Positions 1 to 8,687 are shown, counted from the stretch's first letter. The stretch is DNA of 30,271 nt from Endotrypanum monterogeii (GCA_000333855.2 CM007318.1:1-30271); one strand, 5' to 3'. Made by a program: numbers and translations. Notes: generated by a model from the letters alone, not told the origin.

Positions 1-532
1 CATTTTCCAGACCCAGCCCCACCACCCAACCCACCTCCCCCCCACTTTATTCTTTAGCAAGGTCCCCGGTACCCCCTGCAGAAGGTCACGTGCCATTCGA
101 TTGCCTTAATGTTTTCACACCTCGCCAATGCAATGGCACCGCCCTGTGTGAGACGGGGTCGGCGCCGTCACCATGTCGCTTGAATAATAAAGAAGTGGGG
201 TGAGAATTGAGAGGGATTTGTAGAGAGCAACATGGTATGGAGAAAGTCTTCGCGACCCCATTGGGAAGCGGCAAGGCAGGCACGCGACCACGACCGCGTC
301 ACCTCGTCATGACTATGCCGCCGACCCCTCCACCGCGTTCGGTCGCGTGAGGGGCACGTCAAATCGTCTTGGACTTCTTTTGGGTGCTTTTTCTTATGGC
401 TTGGCACCGGTACCGGGGAAGCCTCCCCTCATAGCACGCAGGTAGCCATCCATATCGTGGGCGATGTCGTCGTCCCTCCCTCCGGAGAGTCGGCCGTCAG
501 GTTCCGACTGCTGCGGGGATTTTTGTCGACGA
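1..532. other. GC-rich non-coding stretch at left edge
   Basis: No gene is supported here. Short open frames occur on both strands but lack family resemblance. The stretch lies on the 3' side of the retroelement relic and may be its degraded tail. It begins with a C-rich tract that is G-rich on the minus strand (see the separate entry). Confidence 0.5.
12..43 (-). other. Potential G-quadruplex on minus strand
   Basis: Five C-tracts of 3 to 7 bases (12-14, 17-20, 25-27, 30-32, 37-43) are separated by 2 to 4 bases. On the minus strand, the direction of transcription of the left gene block, this is a canonical G-quadruplex motif. Confidence 0.5.
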
Positions 533-1033
533 TCAAATCTCGTCGCCCTCCTCGCGTCGCCGCTCTTCGCATAGCGGACACCACGTGTGCCGGAGGAACG
601 GCACGCCAATCGGTTCAACCCTCTGAACCTCCAGCGACCCTGTCGCGTCCACCCCGAAGTGTCGCGAGTAGGCGTCCGCCGGATTCCACGCACCCTCGAC
701 GTAGAAAAATACCACGTCGATCTTTCTGTCGTACCAGAGGTCGTAGGTGTACTCGAAAAGTTTATTCAAGGCATAGCCTCTGCCAATGCCGCCGAAACTG
801 TTCAGGTATTTCTGCGCAATGATAATCACACGGTGATCTGTGGAAAGCGCGATTCGCGCTCCGTCGGGCACCCTGTGGTGCACCACAATATGCCGCAGCA
901 AAAGTTGTGCCGCGCGTGGTTTCGCGTGTGCCGAGTACCTCGCCTGGAAGCGGTCCGCTTGCAGGTCTGGGTTCTCAAATCGGTTCCCTGCTCGAGAATG
1001 ACAAGATTTGGTTTTGATCTCTATGGTGTTCAC
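533..1033 (-). pseudogene. RNase H relic of a VIPER/TATE (DIRS-like) retroelement
   Basis: The 166-codon frame opens right after an in-frame stop with no ATG, so it is a fragment. Its core resembles the RNase H region at the end of the reverse transcriptase ORF of trypanosomatid VIPER/TATE and other DIRS-type elements: an ALSTDH segment (usual Thr-Asp-Asn), then SFGGIGRGYALN, then a hydrophobic strand and EGAWNPADAYSR, matching the conserved Asn-Pro-Ala-Asp-x-x-Ser-Arg signature. The usual glutamate-bearing helix appears as HAKPRAAQLLL, with no obvious glutamate, suggesting loss of activity. No reverse transcriptase, recombinase or gag-like ORF could be recognised beside it. It is on the same strand as the neighbouring gene block. 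The family assignment is from motif memory; VIPER versus TATE cannot be settled here. Confidence 0.62.
874..887. repeat. 14-bp perfect palindrome inside the RNase H relic
   Basis: TGTGGTGCACCACA is its own reverse complement. It encodes the His-His-Arg-Val part of the relic, so it may be a chance result of coding constraint. A 16-base string overlapping it recurs exactly at 14618-14633. Confidence 0.4.
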
Positions 1034-2537
1034 TTAAGTGTCACATGACAAGCATTCACCGTAGCCATTTGACCTGCGCATAAGAAAGGAAAAGGAGTGT
1101 ATGAAAGAATGAAAAGCAAGGATAGCAAAAATGGTGTTAAGAAAAAAAGGCACCCCCCCCAGCAGGATATCAGACAACGAATGACTTTGGCACATAAAAT
1201 GGCAGGAGATACTGGTTGAGAGAACCCCGCCGGCAGACGGCGCCACGCCTTGGAAAACCACACACGGGAGGCACAAGAATAGCCTACCCCAAAATAAACC
1301 TGCAGAAGTGCAGGGGCATCCACGGTGTGACCGTTGTGAAGAAGAAGAATGTAGCTCCTCTTCCCGATTAGCCATCTCGCCCCTCCGATATCACAGCTGC
1401 GGGTCCCGCGGAATCCCCACGTCGACGCCCACTTTTGCGAAAAAGCCACGCGTCAGTCGACAGCCGCTGCCGTGAACCCCGAAATGCCATGGATTACCTC
1501 GAGCCCCCCGCCGCGCCAACACCCAGGCGCCATCATGCAAATAACAGTACCGCCATCGAGCGCCGCAAAAGAGCAACATACGCACCCATGGCCAAAAAGA
1601 AACGCTGACAGAGACCTTAAATGAGTCAGCACCGCCGCCACCTTGCTCCAAACGGGCCCCCGAGCAGAAAGAAGCGCCCCCACCCCCCCCCAAGTCAGCT
1701 GATAAGCAAGGCGCCAGGCCCCCCAAGCACACCCGGAAAAAACAAAGCGCATTGCCCCCAGGCCGCCCCAGGCAGCGTGAAAGCGAGCGCTGCAGGCAAA
1801 CCTTTGCAAGCCAAGCAGCGGCAATGACTTGTTGACATTGCAGCCGGCGGGACGAATGGCATGCAAGCGGATACCCGCGAGAACCCCACCACACAGTGAG
1901 GCCTAATCTCAGAAACAGCTCAAGGTCGCATCCCCGAGGTCGCAAAAGAGCCAAGAGGGTAGCAAAGAATTCAGGTTACTTTCGGGGAGTACGGGGACGC
2001 ACTCCGGTTAGTGCTGCGCACTCTTTGATATATGTATGTGCACGTTGGTTGGCGTCGTTGGCGTGGCTCACTCGTTTATAGAGGGCTAGCGATGTGGAGA
2101 AAGACAAATGAGGCAGACTTCTTTTCGCGTCGATTGAAGGACACCATATTAGGACTTCAAAGGCAGCCCATGACCCATCCACACTGGCACGAAGAAACAG
2201 TATGCAAACCAGTGTCCTTGAACACAGTGCGAATTTGGTGAGAGGGGGTAAGAGAGAGCGAAGAGAAGGGTATAAGAACCTGAAGAAAGAAACTGTATTT
2301 TACGACCATCATCTACGTACATGACAAAGTGACACCCATTGCGAAGAGCGAACGTGAGGCAGAGAAGGCATGTCCTGCATAACGTGTAGAAATCTCGTTC
2401 CATGCCATCCCAGAGAGGGCAAAACGCTTTAATACCTGATGCATATACATAAACACTGTATGAAACACTGCCTCATTGGTCTAGAATAACACGGACAATG
2501 AGAAGATTTTTCTTCCGGCAAAGAACGATTGTGGTTT
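1034..2537. other. Non-coding span between retroelement relic and SH3 gene
   Basis: About 1.5 kb downstream of the SH3 gene on its transcribed strand. The part up to about 1.95 kb is GC-rich with C-runs (near 1150 and 1676-1691) that read as G-runs on the minus strand. Long minus-strand frames here are compositionally biased (Gly, Ala, Leu, Cys) and show no family motif. No tRNA B-box or other RNA gene signal was seen. It probably contains the 3' UTR of the SH3 gene and decayed element sequence. Confidence 0.45.
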
Positions 2538-3698
2538 TTATGACAGGGTAACCAGTCTATGAAGTTGCTTTTGTTGATGAGCCGCTATGGCGCGGTCAGC
2601 TTCGACTATCTGCTGCGAAACAGAATCAAGGGCTTCTTTGCGCTGAAGACTCATGACTATGTCTTCCGACTGGCGCCTTAGCTGCCTGTATAGCCCTTTG
2701 GTCTCGATAAATCGTTCGCGACCTTCTCTCAGCCTACAAAGAAGGTGTGCCGCCTCCGATTGAAGCCTCTCTTCGGTGGTGTGGCGATTCTTTTTTGCAA
2801 TCATGTACGTGGTGGTGGCGGCTTCCGCCTGTTTCTCCCAGTGGGCCAGCATGCGCGCAACACAGCGATCCCGCCACTCAACGCGCGCCTGTAGTGAAGA
2901 AGCTGTGCGCGCAAAGACATCCTCCTCTTTCGCGCAGTTACTGGATAAACAAATCAGATCTTCTTCCTGACACCCCACCATCTCTTTAAGCTCCCTGAGA
3001 GTGGATCGCCACGCCTCTTCGCTGGAAAGCGATTTAGACAGCGATGCAACGGTAACGGCTAAGTGGTTGAAACGCTCGTACCACCCAAAGGTCGGTACGA
3101 CACCAGTTCGAAGCAGCGCACATTTTTGCGCTGTAATATCGCGGAAAAAGACTTGCAGGGCTGCTCTGGCCTCCCCCAAAGCAGCTTGACAGGCATCTTC
3201 TTTTTTTCGCCGCGCAGAAATACTACGCATTATCTGCGCTTGCTCTTCACGCCCGCATGTACGTAGCTGTAATAGGTGTGAGAGGAGCTCCATTACCTGC
3301 GACCGTTCCGTTTCACGGTCTAGGAGACACTCACCCACCTGCTTCAAGAGAAGCGAAAGAGGTGGCGGGGTCCCACGGGCTTCGACTAAGTCAGCGTTGT
3401 GGCACTTGTGTAGTGAGAGTGGTACCCCACTAGCCACATCAACGCCAAACTCGTGAGCCAGGAGAATCACCTGTATGTCTCGTACAAGGTCCTCCGCAGG
3501 GGGTGGAAAAACGTAAGGAAGCGTGTATGTGCCGGGAAAAACACCTTGCTGTCCACGTAGGTTTGTTCCAAGCCACCAACCACTGGCGTTGTCCTCATCG
3601 ACGTGAATGATGTCTCCTGCCTTCAGCGGCAAAAAACCGCTTCCGGGAATCTCATATTCGTGAATAGCGTACACAACGCGTTGCTCCGGCTGCACCAT
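2538..3698 (-). CDS. SH3-domain protein with long helical C-terminal region
   Basis: The 386-residue product starts at the first in-frame ATG (3698); the frame runs further upstream only through a TTG. Residues 7-60 form an SH3 domain: the ALYDY-like strand reads AIHEYE, followed by an acidic RT loop, the conserved GWWLGTN and a closing GVFPGTYT, where the family usually has FPxNYV. Residues 75-386 are almost entirely helical, rich in Arg, Glu, Gln and Leu with coiled-coil spacing, and have no transmembrane segment or signal peptide. SH3 domains are rare in trypanosomatids. The domain plus a long helical bundle suggests a scaffold, possibly a BAR-like membrane-curvature protein with the SH3 at the unusual N-terminal end; the BAR idea is only inference. 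A splice acceptor lies at 3798-3815. Last recognisable intact gene of the minus-strand unit in this window. Confidence 0.85.
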   Translation of the reverse strand: MVQPEQRVVYAIHEYEIPGSGFLPLKAGDIIHVDEDNASGWWLGTNLRGQQGVFPGTYTLPYVFPPPAEDLVRDIQVILLAHEFGVDVASGVPLSLHKCHNADLVEARGTPPPLSLLLKQVGECLLDRETERSQVMELLSHLLQLRTCGREEQAQIMRSISARRKKEDACQAALGEARAALQVFFRDITAQKCALLRTGVVPTFGWYERFNHLAVTVASLSKSLSSEEAWRSTLRELKEMVGCQEEDLICLSSNCAKEEDVFARTASSLQARVEWRDRCVARMLAHWEKQAEAATTTYMIAKKNRHTTEERLQSEAAHLLCRLREGRERFIETKGLYRQLRRQSEDIVMSLQRKEALDSVSQQIVEADRAIAAHQQKQLHRLVTLS

Positions 3699-4111
3699 CG
3701 AGTGCAATAAAGGTAGAAGGGCAGGGAGAAAAGCGGAGGTTTTACTGGTAATAAGAACAAGATCGACTTGCAAGTAAGTGATTGGAGTTTTTTATTTCTG
3801 TCAACCAAAAAAAAGTTTCGAGAGAGTCACGGAAAACCGCTCGTGGTCAAGAAGAAGCGGGCACATTTGATAAGGGAGCTGATCTGGAAAGAAGTCTCGG
3901 TCAGCATAGACCTTCACCCACAGTCTGTAGAGTAAGGAACCAGATATAGTGAGGCGGAGACTGTGTGTGTTTTGTTTACCGAATATTTCAAGCCACCATG
4001 TACCCAAAAGCGAGTCTGTGCACCGACACAGTGGGGGGCTAAAGAGTTCAAGTTAGAAATGCTTTTGAAAACCTGTGTTTTTTTATTCTTTGGGGGGCGT
4101 TTCCAAAATTC
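3699..4111. other. Intergenic region, SH3 gene to small ORF
   Basis: Holds the 5' UTR and splice acceptor of the SH3 gene and the 3' UTR of the small upstream gene. A 68-codon minus frame at 3801-4007 opens with TTG only and is not credible. A T-run and G-run near 4077-4097 is the only other structure. Confidence 0.45.
3798..3815 (-). promoter_or_regulatory. Predicted trans-splice acceptor for the SH3 gene
   Basis: On the minus strand an 8-T tract is followed by a TTGACAG acceptor at 3798-3799, about 100 bases upstream of the ATG. Typical spliced-leader addition site. Confidence 0.5.
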
Positions 4112-4333
4112 TCACCGAGGGTGGACATGTTCGACAGTGTAGCTTAGACCCTCTTTGACATACACCTCCCCGCTGATACCGGGCAGCAGCAGATCCCCCT
4201 CCTCACTACGCAATGCCATATTGCTTCCAAAGATGTGGTGTGGGTATGTAACGCCGCCGACGGTTTCTAACTCACCGCCGAGATTCGTGAGAGTGACACA
4301 GAAGTGTCGTTGACGATCAGCATCGGCGCTCAT
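4112..4333 (-). CDS. Small protein, 73 residues, unknown function
   Basis: I do not recognise this gene. It begins at a true ATG and encodes a compact, well-mixed sequence of 73 residues with alternating hydrophobic positions (for example FCVTLTNLGGELETVGG, then GDLLLPGISGEVYVKEG) that suggests a small beta-rich soluble fold. It has no transmembrane segment or targeting signal. Orientation and position between the TruD-like and SH3 genes fit a real cistron in the minus-strand unit. The composition differs from the low-complexity noise frames around it. It could be a small lineage-specific subunit of a larger complex, but nothing in the sequence shows which. Confidence 0.5.
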   Translation of the reverse strand: MSADADRQRHFCVTLTNLGGELETVGGVTYPHHIFGSNMALRSEEGDLLLPGISGEVYVKEGLSYTVEHVHPR

Positions 4334-4906
4334 TTAACTATCTCTTCAAGTTGGCGGTTACGTTAGCGACGACCGATTGATACTGTCTGTAAGCCTACGC
4401 CATCAAGAAGCAAGCAGACATTGTGAAACGTGAATGTGATACCAGTGTGAAGAATACAGGAAGGAAGCAGACGAGGTAGCTTTGTGTATAACTTATATAC
4501 CTGACGCATGTGTGTCCTATGAGAAAGAGTCTGTATGAAATGGAGCAGTTGCAGTTGCAGCAGCCCTTTCTGGGGCTCGCTACTGTGCCATCACGCTGAA
4601 GCATTTGACTGGACCACGTTTTTTTTTTAAGATTAAGACAAAAAAAACAATCACGGATAAAAATCTGTCACGATTTTTCTTGGATCATTTTTTTTTTTTG
4701 TGTGGAGAAGTTAAAGCTGGATCACGAACTCTACCATCCCATCCAAGCGCCGCCACGTATGAAAAAAAAAAACGTGACTCGGCAACCAACGAGAAAGATA
4801 TAGAAGAACGTTAGGAATGTAAACACGTGATGTGCAGAAGCACACCCCTTTTCCGGGTAAGAAAAGAAACACCTGAGAGTGCTCATGTCCAGTGTGGCAC
4901 CATAGT
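4334..4906. other. Intergenic region with several A/T homopolymer runs
   Basis: Lies between the TruD-like gene and the small ORF. It contains poly-A and poly-T runs (near 4618-4629, 4640-4647, 4687-4699, 4760-4770). A minus-strand 69-codon frame at 4395-4604 begins at an ATG just after a CCAG and TTCAG sequence but is Cys/Ser/Phe-rich and unconvincing. The rest is read as 3' and 5' UTR sequence. Confidence 0.4.
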
Positions 4907-6763
4907 TTAAGCCACACCATACAGGTCGTGAAACGTGGCGTAGTGCAGATTAAACACTTCGCGCAGTGCTACCCATGGTGATGACCCCGCAGGAAGTACC
5001 AGAGAGAGAGCGACGGAGTGGTCACCAGTGCGGTGCCTTTGAACCTGGCCCATGCGCTCGCGAAAGCGTACAGACACGTTGAATGGGGACGGCTCTCGCA
5101 CACGCCGGTCATAGTCAAGTGACCAACTCTCTGTTGCCTGGTGCTCCTGCAACATAAACAACTCGCTTTTAAGCGTTGCACAGGAAGAGGGATCGCGAAT
5201 CACAGCGGCCTGCAGGTTGCGTGGTCGAGCTATCAGATGGCGGTATGATGTGTGAGGAGACTGAGTCCTCGATGAAGGGCCTACCCCGGAATTGAAAAGG
5301 AAAGACAGACTGTGCTTTTTTGCGAACTCCACAAATAGTGTCTCATTGACGTTGTGCGTTGGGTAGCGCGTCTGCGCACCGTCGCCGCTTCCAGATAGGA
5401 TAGGTAAGACAACGTCATGGATGGTGTAACGAGATGAGTCGGCATCGCTCGTGATTTCTGCAATCTCGAGCACACCATTTTCCCCTTTACGGCTGACCAA
5501 ATCTCCTTTGACTGGGTGGCTGCCAAAGGATAAAAGTCGCTGCGACGCCATTGCGTTCCATACAAACGCGGCGGCGCTCTTCTCACTGTGCCGCCTCATG
5601 GGACAAGCCTCCCATACATCCCAAATAGATAAAGCCTCCGCGTCGGTGGGGTCACCCTGCGAAACGTGATAGCGGTGTAGCCTTCGCATGAGCTCTCGCG
5701 CTTCCTTCGGCAACTTTGCTCGCTCGCACACACGCAGCCACTCCTCTACCGCTGCTGCTGCTGTACCTTCTTCGGCATTCGCGTATGAAAGATAGGAACG
5801 ATGGTGTAGCGGGCTACTCTCGGCAAGCGTTTGAAGATAGGCGCCCACTGATCGATGGGGCTCGTCGCGAGAGATGAAGGCAGCCAAGTCGAAGAGGGTG
5901 TTACTGCCGATCCCGAACGTCTCCAACCCAAAGTAATTAACAAAGCCATGCGAACTGAGGTGTCGTAAACGCTTAGAGACAGCCGCTTCGTCCCCGTTGA
6001 CACACCGCAGAAGGATGCGGTGAAGGTGAGCCTGGGGTGCGAGGGTAATGCGCGGCAGCTCGTCGAGAGTGTGGTAGCCGCGGTCATCGAAGACAAGCGG
6101 GTGAACGTTGTAATGACGGGAAGCGTGTGGGAGCTGCTCACGGGTCACGCCAACAGCAACTCCAAACTGCGTGACGACGGCGTAGGAGCCGCCGGGAGGC
6201 TCGTGAAGGTAGACCCCATCACCTGAAATCCCAAGCTCGTACTGAAGACGGTGGCGCACGGAATTCAGTGAGTACCCATCACGAAACATCGCAAAGCGCA
6301 GAAGCGGCTGCCCTACAGGTATCTTACCGATCCTCCGAACGTACTCGCCATAGCTCTGCACGCGAGGCGAGAAACTTTTTTCAGCGTTGCTGAATGGTGT
6401 TGCTGCGTCTTCCAACAACAGCGTCTTGGAGCGCGAAATCTTGCGCCAACGTCCTTTCGGTGCCTTCTCGATAAAAGCGCCGCACCCGTCCGCATCCACC
6501 TCCGTCACCTGTGCATCTGTTGACTGAGCACGTATCACTGCTTCAAGCGGAGAGACCTCAAATGTCGGAGATGCTTTTGCGCAGAGCGCAGGAGTAGTTA
6601 GCGTACACAACCGAGTTAAAAGCCCACACCGACGCTCCTCCGCGCTAAGATCACGTCCTCCGTTCCAGTCATCACGGCTGTAGACAGCGCCTGCAGCTGC
6701 CGATCTACCGGGAGCGGCCGTATTGGCGAGTCGCGTGATAGGGCCACGCCCCAATGCCTTCAT
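4907..6763 (-). CDS. TruD/PUS7-family pseudouridine synthase homologue, probably catalytically dead
   Basis: 618 residues from the first ATG at 6763; the frame extends only to a TTG upstream. TruD hallmarks are clear: HGFVNYFGLETFGIGSN near residues 272-288 (family GFVNYFGLQRFG), then FVWNAMASQR near 400-409 followed by GDLV, and YPTHNVNE near 467-474, matching PUS7 motifs. The catalytic block, normally Gly-x-Lys-Asp-Arg with the nucleophilic Asp, should fall near residues 181-206, but reads LHEPPGGSYAVVTQFGVAVG with no Lys-Asp-Arg and no Asp. This predicts a non-catalytic RNA-binding role. The N-terminus (about 30 residues with Arg, Ser and Ala, and no acid) looks like a mitochondrial presequence, so I infer an organellar RNA or ribosome-assembly factor, in line with the neighbouring uL4m gene though co-location is weak evidence in these genomes. 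Confidence 0.82.
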   Translation of the reverse strand: MKALGRGPITRLANTAAPGRSAAAGAVYSRDDWNGGRDLSAEERRCGLLTRLCTLTTPALCAKASPTFEVSPLEAVIRAQSTDAQVTEVDADGCGAFIEKAPKGRWRKISRSKTLLLEDAATPFSNAEKSFSPRVQSYGEYVRRIGKIPVGQPLLRFAMFRDGYSLNSVRHRLQYELGISGDGVYLHEPPGGSYAVVTQFGVAVGVTREQLPHASRHYNVHPLVFDDRGYHTLDELPRITLAPQAHLHRILLRCVNGDEAAVSKRLRHLSSHGFVNYFGLETFGIGSNTLFDLAAFISRDEPHRSVGAYLQTLAESSPLHHRSYLSYANAEEGTAAAAVEEWLRVCERAKLPKEARELMRRLHRYHVSQGDPTDAEALSIWDVWEACPMRRHSEKSAAAFVWNAMASQRLLSFGSHPVKGDLVSRKGENGVLEIAEITSDADSSRYTIHDVVLPILSGSGDGAQTRYPTHNVNETLFVEFAKKHSLSFLFNSGVGPSSRTQSPHTSYRHLIARPRNLQAAVIRDPSSCATLKSELFMLQEHQATESWSLDYDRRVREPSPFNVSVRFRERMGQVQRHRTGDHSVALSLVLPAGSSPWVALREVFNLHYATFHDLYGVA

Positions 6764-7167
6764 GGGTGAAGGTCCGATCAAGGTTTGCAAGTGCTAAAAT
6801 AATTCAAGAGTGTAATTTCAAAGGAAGAAATATAGTCGAAGCAAGGGCGAAACGAATGCAGTACAACACATACAAGCAACAACACGTGATGTGGATTGAA
6901 GAAGCACGCAACGTCGTTTTCTGACTAGACAAAAATGGTAGATGTCTGCCTCTTTAAGAATGACAGACACCATGGTTGCAAAGAAACACTGAACACACAC
7001 ACATACACATGCCACAAATGAATTGATACGGCATGCTACGCATACTCTGCAGATGCTTCACATGATCCCAGATGAGTCTTCACGTGCAAAGCGCCTTACT
7101 ATACATCAATAGTTCAAAAGAGCAACCGGCTCTAATATATATGGGGTGGGAGTTGGAAAGGAACGGC
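6764..7167. other. Intergenic region, STIMATE gene to TruD-like gene
   Basis: About 400 bases with the TruD-like splice acceptor at its left side and the STIMATE 3' UTR at its right. Short CA/TA repeats occur near 6992-7010 and 7134-7142. No gene seen. Confidence 0.45.
6794..6830 (-). promoter_or_regulatory. Predicted trans-splice acceptor for the TruD-like gene
   Basis: On the minus strand a TTTCTTCCTTTG tract (6819-6830) leads to an ATTTTAG acceptor at 6794-6795, about 30 bases upstream of the chosen ATG. It excludes little of the mRNA and supports the 6763 start. Confidence 0.5.
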
Positions 7168-7983
7168 CTACCTACTGCAGATTTCTTTTTTCGTTACTGT
7201 AGTGAAGAGTAAAGGCGTACCAGCAGGCGCGCGCTCAACGTACTTATTAAAGGAGTCGATGAGTGCAAAGCGCAGATAAAACAGTACGATGCGGCAACCT
7301 ATCACAACTACGTACTGCTTCACAAGGCAGTCAACGTTCGAGAATGAAATCACGACGGCGATCCACGCCACAGGATTCCAAATAGATCTGACCAAAAGGA
7401 AGCTATACAAGACAAGTAGACCCGACATCATTTCACCAAGTACGCAAGCCCATGTCCAGGTGACAGTCTGGGAGTACCACCACGCCCACCTCACCGGCGG
7501 TGAGGTATCGCGGTAATCGCACGAGCAGTCGTACTCGTCGCTGTATTTGCCGTAAATAATGTTCTGGTGCACCGTATCCTTCCATGGGGAGGGTGTGCAC
7601 ATCCGCTTATCCAATAGATGACAAGTATGATTAATCAGACGCCCGACAACTATTGACAGTGGGGTGCCGACAAACGCATCCGCAACGGAGATAGCGCCGT
7701 ACCACCCGATTCCTTGGAGTGGCTTTTGGCGGACTGTAATGCCGCTGGCCGCCCACGTAACCTTCGCGGTGAAAGTGTAGCTCACCAGAGAGGATACAAG
7801 ACCAGCCGAAATCATTTTGAGTAAGTCCAAGAAAAACACGAGTGGTGGCCGCTTCTCTCTGCGCAGGCACAGCCGTCGATAATAGTATAAAGAGATGATG
7901 AAAGTCACAGTGGCAATACCCAGAAGGCAGGCCATAATGGCACCGCCCAGGCCGGAGTAAACCATACACACCAATCCCCCCAT
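7168..7983 (-). CDS. STIMATE-family multi-pass membrane protein
   Basis: 271 residues with about five hydrophobic segments (roughly 10-34, 48-70, 94-117, 170-198, 203-235). The layout matches the STIMATE/TMEM110 and yeast YPL162C family: an Arg-Pro then Phe-Leu-Asp-Leu-x-Lys helix (RPPLVFFLDLLKM, 45-57), an aromatic-Tyr helix with an Asp (WYGAISVADAFVGTP, 94-108), and a Trp-rich helix (WWYSQTVTWTWACVLGEMM, 168-186) like the family's W-x-x-Q-x-x-x-W. A Cys-rich, charged loop (about 120-165) is larger than usual. The human member sits in ER membrane at plasma-membrane contacts and promotes STIM1 activation; the yeast one is vacuolar. Trypanosomatids are not known for classical STIM, so the role here is open. 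An upstream ATG overlaps the start (see findings). Confidence 0.75.
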   Translation of the reverse strand: MGGLVCMVYSGLGGAIMACLLGIATVTFIISLYYYRRLCLRREKRPPLVFFLDLLKMISAGLVSSLVSYTFTAKVTWAASGITVRQKPLQGIGWYGAISVADAFVGTPLSIVVGRLINHTCHLLDKRMCTPSPWKDTVHQNIIYGKYSDEYDCSCDYRDTSPPVRWAWWYSQTVTWTWACVLGEMMSGLLVLYSFLLVRSIWNPVAWIAVVISFSNVDCLVKQYVVVIGCRIVLFYLRFALIDSFNKYVERAPAGTPLLFTTVTKKEICSR

Positions 7984-7991
7984 CCGTACAT
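7905..7991 (-). other. 28-codon upstream ORF overlapping the STIMATE start
   Basis: An ATG at 7989-7991 lies 8 bases before the main ATG and out of frame. It opens a 28-codon frame that ends with TGA at 7905-7907 inside the main CDS. Both plausible splice acceptor AGs lie upstream of it, so it should be on the mRNA. Confidence 0.6.
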
Positions 7992-8687
7992 TTTACTCTG
8001 GTGTTCTGTCAATCGAGAAAAAAAAAAAGCGAGGTGAAAAATAAAAGGACAAGGTGCACAAATGGTAAGGAAAAGAAGCTGTTGCTAGAGAGAGACAAAG
8101 TGGGCGCATTGGGTGATGTTTGCATGTGTAAGGGAGTCGGAAAGCCATAAAGCCTACCCCCTCTTGCACCGCTACGAGGATTTGAGGCGAGAGAAATCAA
8201 ATAAACCCACCGTGCATTGAGTGCAATCTTGATTTGCTGCTTTTGTCAGAGAAAACAGCCCACACAGATCCCCAGGAATGCAACGAGACACAGATACCGC
8301 ATGCATCGGGGATAGTGGAAGTTCCTTCTACCTCTAACAGAAACTCTCATATGGGTGAATAAGAGCGTCAATTAGCCTGCGCCGCTTAAAAGGAGACGAA
8401 ATGTTCGACATTGCCGTGATAGACTGTTCCTAGGGACACACACGTTCGTTCAATTGATGTATTCTTCACACTTGGTTTGGAACTGTTAAGCGTAACAACA
8501 AAAAACAACAATAAGCAGCAACCGAAATTGACTTAGACGCGCTACTCATCATTGAGACATTTTTGTGCGCTGTCGGTAGCGATCACAACAACTGCACCTA
8601 TGTGCACAGTACATACGGTCTATGAAACAGTCATACGCTGGCGTACCTGGTATCGGTCACTCACACGTATGTGAGGTATGTGGCACC
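7984..8687. other. Intergenic region, uL4m gene to STIMATE gene
   Basis: Contains the STIMATE acceptor and 5' UTR at its left side and a presumed 3' UTR of the uL4m gene. No credible ORF, tRNA or repeat array seen. Confidence 0.45.
8006..8028 (-). promoter_or_regulatory. Predicted trans-splice acceptor for the STIMATE gene
   Basis: On the minus strand an 11-T tract (8018-8028) is followed by TCGATTGACAG with its AG at 8006-8007, some 25 bases upstream of the CDS. This is one of the cleanest acceptors in the window. Confidence 0.6.

Noticed and set aside
457..822. 121-codon plus-strand frame
   Set aside because: Antisense shadow of the RNase H relic and against the transcription direction.
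1391..1954. 187-codon minus-strand frame
   Set aside because: Compositionally biased, no motif, opens at a non-ATG start in GC-rich sequence. Not a supported gene.
2149..2403. Minus-strand 84-codon frame with FVMYVDDGRKI, resembling a reverse transcriptase YxDD motif
   Set aside because: No other reverse transcriptase motif in the frame and low-complexity sequence around it. The distance to the RNase H relic (about 1.5 kb) is too large for a normal element. Probably chance.
4395..4604. 69-codon minus-strand frame after a splice-like AG
   Set aside because: Cys, Ser and Phe-rich composition with no motif; left out as unconvincing though on the transcribed strand.
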